Part shown: positions 59,385-64,000 of the stretch, in pieces
Position numbering within the stretch: position 1 is the first letter of the stretch
Layout of the letters: each line of letters begins with the position of its first letter
NCBI GenBank assembly: GCA_950097015.1
Contig: CATNEN010000012.1
Span: 2,225,501 to 2,289,500, forward strand
Length of the DNA: 64,000 nt
Direction of reading: 5' to 3'
Origin: Macrostomum hystrix
Lineage: Eukaryota > Platyhelminthes > Macrostomidae
Position numbers and translations under genes: made by a program
The notes under the pieces: generated by a model
What the model was told of the DNA's origin: nothing
The model's input: only the letters and a program-made list of their open reading frames with translations
Database searches by the model: none

Positions 59385-59637
59385 ATGCGCACACATTTAT
59401 CGACTGAATTCTTGCTCAAAGGCCTTCTATTTTAAAACGGTCGTGTCCTCTCTCTTTTTTGAATCATTCGCTTAAAAGTTTTCTTGTGGAAGAATCAATC
59501 CTTTCTACCGCCGGTTCCGTTGGCTTCAACAATACTTGTAAGCTAATATGCAAAAACTGTAGCAGCCTTCGATGTAGATAAATTGAATTAACACCAAAGT
59601 TATTCGGTCCAGATGTAGCTTTTGCGCGGCAATTTCA
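59384..59637 (+). repeat. 265-bp module (copy 3)
   Basis: Nearly identical to 21665-21931; starts ATGCGCACACATTTATCG and adjoins the 16-bp array. Confidence 0.88.
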
Positions 59638-60735
59638 AAGAATGAGTCACTCACAGAATGAGTCACTCACAGAATGAGTCACTCACAGAATGAGTCACTC
59701 ACAGAATGAGTCACTCACAGAATGAGTCACTCACAGAATGAGTCACTCACAGAATGAGTCACTCACAGAATGAGTCACTCACAGAATGAGTCACTCACAG
59801 AATGAGTCACTCACAGAATGAGTCACTCACAGAATGAGTCACTCACAGAATGAGTCACTCACAGAATGAGTCACTCACAGAATGAGTCACTCACAGAATG
59901 AGTCACTCACAGAATGAGTCACTCACAGAATGAGTCACTCACAGAATAAGTCACTCACAGAATGAGTCACTCACAGAATGAGTCACTCACAGAATGAGTC
60001 ACTCACAGAATGAGTCACTCACAGAATAAGTCACTCACAGAATGAGTCACTCACAGAATGAGTCACTCACAGAATGAGTCACTCACAGAATGAGTCACTC
60101 ACAGAATGAGTCACTCACAGAATAAGTCACTCACAGAATGAGTCACTCACAGAATGAGTCACTCACAGAATAAGTCACTCACAGAATGAGTCACTCACAG
60201 AATGAGTCACTCACAGAATGAGTCACTCACAGAATAAGTCACTCACAGAATGAGTCACTCACAGAATGAGTCACTCACAGAATGAGTCACTCACAGAATA
60301 AGTCACTCACAGAATGAGTCACTCACAGAATGAGTCACTCACAGAATGAGTCACTCACAGAATAAGTCACTCACAGAATGAGTCACTCACAGAATGAGTC
60401 ACTCACAGAATGAGTCACTCACAGAATGAGTCACTCACAGAATAAGTCACTCACAGAATGAGTCACTCACAGAATGAGTCACTCACAGAATAAGTTGCTC
60501 CTAGAATAAGTCACTCACAGAATAAGTCACTCACAGAATGAGTCACTCACAGAATAAGGCACTCACAGAATAAGTCACTCACAGAATGAGTCACTCACAG
60601 AATGAGTCACTCACAGAATGAGTCACTCACAGAATGAGTCACTCACAGAATGAGTCACTCACAGAATGAGTCACTCACAGAATGAGTCACTCACAGAATG
60701 AGTCACTCACAGAATGAGTCACTCACAGAATGAAC
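59638..60735. repeat. 16-bp TGAGTCACTCACAGAA satellite (array 3)
   Basis: About 68 units, most with AP-1-like TGAGTCA; a TAAGTCA variant recurs every 4-5 units (about 64-80 bp) between 59945 and 60590, showing a higher-order pattern. Confidence 0.96.
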
Positions 60736-60767
60736 TCGAAATTATGAGGCTCAAGTACGAGTATATA

Positions 60768-62116
60768 CACTCAGCAACATTTAAAACCGCCACCCTAGAG
60801 CGAGAGAAACGATTCATCTCGATTCATTCAGAGGTATAAAAACCGCGAATGACGCAATGCACTCTGCTCACGCATCCCCAGAGAAACGAAAGAGTCAAAC
60901 TACCTCACAGTAGCATGGAAATCAGGGTTATTAAATAACAAATGTTGCTAGTACAAGCTGAACTTAATGTGAGAACTCATACAAAACTGTCAATAGCGCA
61001 TGTAGCAACCACGAACCTCAACCAGAGCGGAAACTCGGCGTGGCATTCCCAAAATTAGGCGCCGCAATAAATTCTGAGGTAGCTGCTGCCATGCATTGAT
61101 CATCGCCTGGCGAAGCTCCGCAAGATTCTGGGGCGGGGGCATTTGACGCTGGATGGTGCGTTTCATGAAATCCCAAACATGTTCAATGGGATTAATGTCA
61201 GGTTATCGCGATGGCCACCTCAGAGTTTGCAAGTTCAGTTGCTCCTTCAGCTGAGCCACAGCGGCAGCTAGGTGCGGCGGGGCGTTGTCGTCCCGGAGAA
61301 TGCAGTTCTGAACCCCGCCAAATTCAGCATTGACAAAAGGCAGAAGATGCATTTGCAGTAAATTAGCGTAGACGCCTGCCGTAACATTTGAGTCCAGAAA
61401 GACAAGCTCCGTCTTGGCGTTCAACGTGATCCCCGCCCAAACATGCACCGAGGCTGACTGTCCGTCGGTGGCTTGAACGTTCTGTTGCAGCATTTCCTGC
61501 CGCGGCTCTCGCCAAACACGAACGCGACCGTCTGCCTAAAAGAAGGCGGAAGCGGCTCTCATCAGTGAATACGACGCGTCGCCATTGCTGCTGCCTCCAG
61601 TGAATTCGCTGCATCGCCCACAGCTCTCGTGTGGCGCAGTGAGCAGGCGTCAGTCGGGGTCGCTTGCGCATCTTCCGGCAGCGCAGCCCAGCCGCCCAAA
61701 TTCTCCGTCGAATTGTTTGGGCACTCAAGATATTCCCGCGCCTGCTTCTTTCACCCCAGATGAGTCGAAGCAATGTGGCAGGTAAGGTGGGGTTTCCCTT
61801 CACAATTCGCAGCAGTCGCCGATCAGCCCTTGCTGTGCTGCTCAGATGGACATTCCGGCCTCAAGCATGCCTATGGCTCGCCATCGTTCACCATCGGTCA
61901 TGTGGCGGACCATTTTGGAGATAACGAGTAATACTGGTTACTGTTAGCTGCATTTTGACTGAGTGTGCTAAATCATCCATTTTGAACTTCGCGATAACCC
62001 TTTACCCACCCCCACTCTCCCACGGTAGTCAGGTGCACATTACGTAACTTGCGGCAGTGAGTTGAGATCAACCGTTCCCCTCGCTCTACGGTGGCGGTTT
62101 TTAATGTTGCTGAGTA
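60768..62116 (-). mobile_element. Tc1-like transposon, decayed
   Basis: Terminal inverted repeats (CACTCAGCAACATTTAAAAC at the left; ACCGCC...TTGCTGAGT matching at the right) are flanked by TA. The unoccupied equivalent in the gene A upstream block (7690-7745, inverted) supports insertion. The element is about 1.35 kb, a normal Tc1 size. It carries a minus-strand transposase with broken frames. It sits between the 16-bp array and the upstream block of gene C. Confidence 0.9.
61005..61930 (-). pseudogene. Tc1-like transposase pseudogene (DD34E type)
   Basis: Minus-strand pieces include VVFTDESRF (first Asp), RDDNAPPH (second Asp) and, beyond a stop, PINPIEHVWD-like sequence in which the Glu falls 34 residues after the second Asp. 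Damage: a TAA at 61205-61203 in the SPD motif, a frameshift between 61493 and 61560, and a diverged N-terminus above 61803. The product cannot be made, so this copy is non-autonomous. Confidence 0.85.
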
Positions 62117-62118
62117 TA

Positions 62119-62660
62119 TATGTGCCAAATGAAATCGCAATTCACAGTACACTTAGTTGAAGTTATTTTGAAGTCTAATATTTATTTAAATACCATTATG
62201 TCATCCTATTTAAAGCTGTCCTATCACTATGATATAGCCTATTTTTAGAGCCACGTTTGTACATCAATAATTAATTTTTTGGGCATTCAGTGAGCGCCCT
62301 ACTTACTGTCACCTAGTGCAAGTCATTAGCGGTAAATCAACTAATTCTTTTATCGATTTTTGCCATCATTCTTTAAACTCGTCGAAAATTGGAATTAGGC
62401 TCAAGCCATCGTCTCAAGCCTTTCTGAGTGCTCATTGGGCAGTGTGTACTCCGCTTGACCAATCAAATTAAGGCGCTGTGTACGTAAGATGACAAAAGTG
62501 ATTACGTAATCAGATGTTTTGTTTGCCGCGATCAATAAGGCCGATTTGGCAACCTACATAATAGCAACTGAAACAGTCATTGTGGCAAATTGTCCTGCTT
62601 TAATACTTCAATAGTAATTGTGAAGATTTCCGAGAAGCCGGCACTGCGATAAACGCAAAC
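62119..62660 (+). promoter_or_regulatory. Upstream block of gene C
   Basis: Homologous to the B block and the interrupted A block, with TGATTACGTAATCA near 62500. No mariner or SINE is present, so this copy shows both empty sites. Confidence 0.75.
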
Positions 62661-63504
62661 ATGAAGTTGACCCTGATCTGCCTTATTGGCCTGGCCGCTG
62701 TGCTCATCTCCTGCTCAGGTGAATGGAAATTCCTGATTAAAACACTTCGACATCTTGAAGATCTATAAGCCATAATTTATTGTCTGGCCAATACTTTATT
62801 TAGTAGATGCCAATCCTGTATCTAGTAGATGCCAATCCTGTATCTAGTAGATGCTTATCCTGTATCTAGTAGATGCCAATCCTGTATCTAGTAGATGCCA
62901 ATCCTGTATCTAGTAGATGCCAATCCTGTATCTAGTAGATGTCAATCCTGTATCTAGTAGATGCCAATCCTGTATCTAGTCGATGCGAATCCTGTATCTA
63001 GTAGATGCCAATCCTGTATCTAGTAGATGCCAATCCTGTATCTAGTAGATGCCAATCCTGTATCTAGTAGATGCCAATCCTGTATCTAGTAGATGTCAAT
63101 TCTGTATCCAGTAGATGCCAATCCTGTATCTAGTAGATGCCAATCCTGTATCTAGTAGATGCCAATCCTGTATCTAGTAGATGCCAATTCCAGAAAATAA
63201 TTTTATCGAACATTCAATGCGGCATTCTCTATGCGAGTATTAAATTCAATGCAACAACACCCGTCTACCCGCTGTTTTTTCAGAGGGATTTCATAGTTGC
63301 CGTCAAAAGTACGATCGCTGCCGTGCCTACTACCCACGTTCGCGCCGGTGTTGCGGCGGTCTGGAGTGCCGCTCGGGTCGCTGCGACGCCGCCTGCCTGG
63401 AGCATCGCGCACTTTGCAGGCGCGACAACGAATGCTGCACCGGCGTCTGCGAGTGGTCGCGCTGGCGGAAGCAGCGAGTTTGCAGTCTTGGCCACCACTG
63501 GTGA
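62661..63504 (+). CDS. Secreted double-ICK cysteine-rich peptide (MKLT type, gene C)
   Basis: Exon 1 62661-62718, phase-1 intron 62719-63283 (565 bp), exon 2 63284-63504; 92 residues. The signal peptide is the same as in A and B. The 12-cysteine pattern has a nine-residue second loop as in A, and ECCTGVC in the second knot; the tail is longer (CSLGHHW). The intron carries about 18 copies of the 22-bp satellite, the shortest of the three. ATTAAA at 63573 and AATAAA at 63627. It converges on gene G. Function unknown. Confidence 0.83.
62798..63190. repeat. 22-bp minisatellite in intron of gene C
   Basis: About 18 units, core CCAATCCTGTATCTAGTAGA, same orientation relative to the gene as in A and B. 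Confidence 0.95.
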
Positions 63505-63857
63505 AATGGTGGCTTCAATGACTGTCGAGTTTTATCTGTTTTAAAATTCACAGAAAGCTAGAAGTGAAGCGCATTAAATTTTACAGTATTACTTTGCAGC
63601 CAACTCTGACGGAAAATATAATCAATAATAAATCAATAAATCGTTTAAAAACTTTTTAAATGAATGCTTTGATGAATTAATAAAAATGTAGAATGGCCTT
63701 ATTAATAGGCTTCATTTTTTCCTTAATACTTAAATGGATGGAAATGGTTTATTGGAACTCGAGCCGACACTGAGAAATAAATTCAGCAGTCCACAGACAC
63801 CGTGTAGTGCAGAGTCTCTAGCCAGCTCCACCGCAGCGGATGCGGGGATCAGCGTCG

Positions 63858-64000
63858 TCAGTTCCGCTTGCAGACTCGCTGCATCTGCCAGCGCGACCAC
63901 TCGCAGATGCCGGAGCAGCATTCCTTGTCGCGTCGGCAGCTCGCGCGATGCTCCAGGCAGGTGGCGACGCAGCGACCCGAGCGGCACTCCAGACCGCCGC
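63858..64000 (-). CDS. Double-ICK cysteine-rich peptide (MKPT type, gene G), cut by window end
   Basis: The minus-strand frame from the window edge to TGA (63860-63858) encodes the second half of the MKPT-type exon 2, including CCSGIC and the end CKRN. Small differences from D/E/F (Ile in place of Asn in CCSGxC; Glu for Lys before HRAS-like sequence) show that it is a distinct paralog. The signal exon would lie beyond 64000. It forms a convergent pair with gene C, 354 bp stop to stop. Confidence 0.8.
   Translation of the reverse strand, partial: GGLECRSGRCVATCLEHRASCRRDKECCSGICEWSRWQMQRVCKRN

Overview
This is animal (metazoan) nuclear DNA. It has spliced genes with GT-AG introns, TATA/initiator promoters, AATAAA/ATTAAA signals, a tRNA-derived SINE with a target-site duplication, and Tc1/mariner transposons. 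More than half of it is tandem repeat. The species cannot be read from the sequence; a repeat-rich invertebrate is the best guess. No bacterial, viral or CRISPR features were seen.

Two kinds of genes are recognisable. (1) A family of small secreted cysteine-rich peptides, built as a 58-nt signal-peptide exon, a phase-1 intron and one exon with two inhibitor-cystine-knot-like (ICK) Cys sets (12 Cys). Members fall into an 'MKPT' type (D 2772-3121 +, E 20767-21116 +, F 30565-30914 -, partial G from 63858 -) and an 'MKLT' type (A 3589-5769 -, B 26235-29771 +, C 62661-63504 +). They form three convergent pairs: D>-<A, B>-<F, C>-<G. A third ICK-like exon (1385-1581 -) has a frameshifted copy at 58328-58532 (+). 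A further signal exon (187-244 -) has the same 58-nt/phase-1 design. (2) One 11-exon neprilysin-like (M13) membrane protein, 9316-18386 (-), of 820 residues. It can be assembled without a frame break but lacks nearly all catalytic and zinc-binding residues.

Layout: 1-8470 is one arm of an inverted duplication (32-bp satellite, ICK-III exon, 46-bp satellite, CA repeat, 91-bp promoter repeats, D, A, upstream block, 16-bp satellite, 265-bp module). The same order, inverted, runs back from 59.1 kb to 21.6 kb. A third copy begins at 59.4 kb and leaves the window with C and G. The M13 gene lies between copies; six of its ten introns carry their own unrelated minisatellites. From 31132 to 57146 a 26-kb block of head-to-tail units interrupts the distal promoter of gene F. 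Each unit is a constant 0.6-1.1 kb body, a variable 15-bp minisatellite and a palindromic tail. Paralogous promoters supply the empty site, and the structure suggests a non-autonomous rolling-circle (Helitron/Helentron-like) element.

Three further insertions are dated relative to paralogous empty sites: a deleted mariner (5827-6602), a tRNA-SINE (6688-7285) and a decayed Tc1 (60768-62116). Exon calls rest on manual reading of splice signals, reading frame and family conservation, without transcript evidence.
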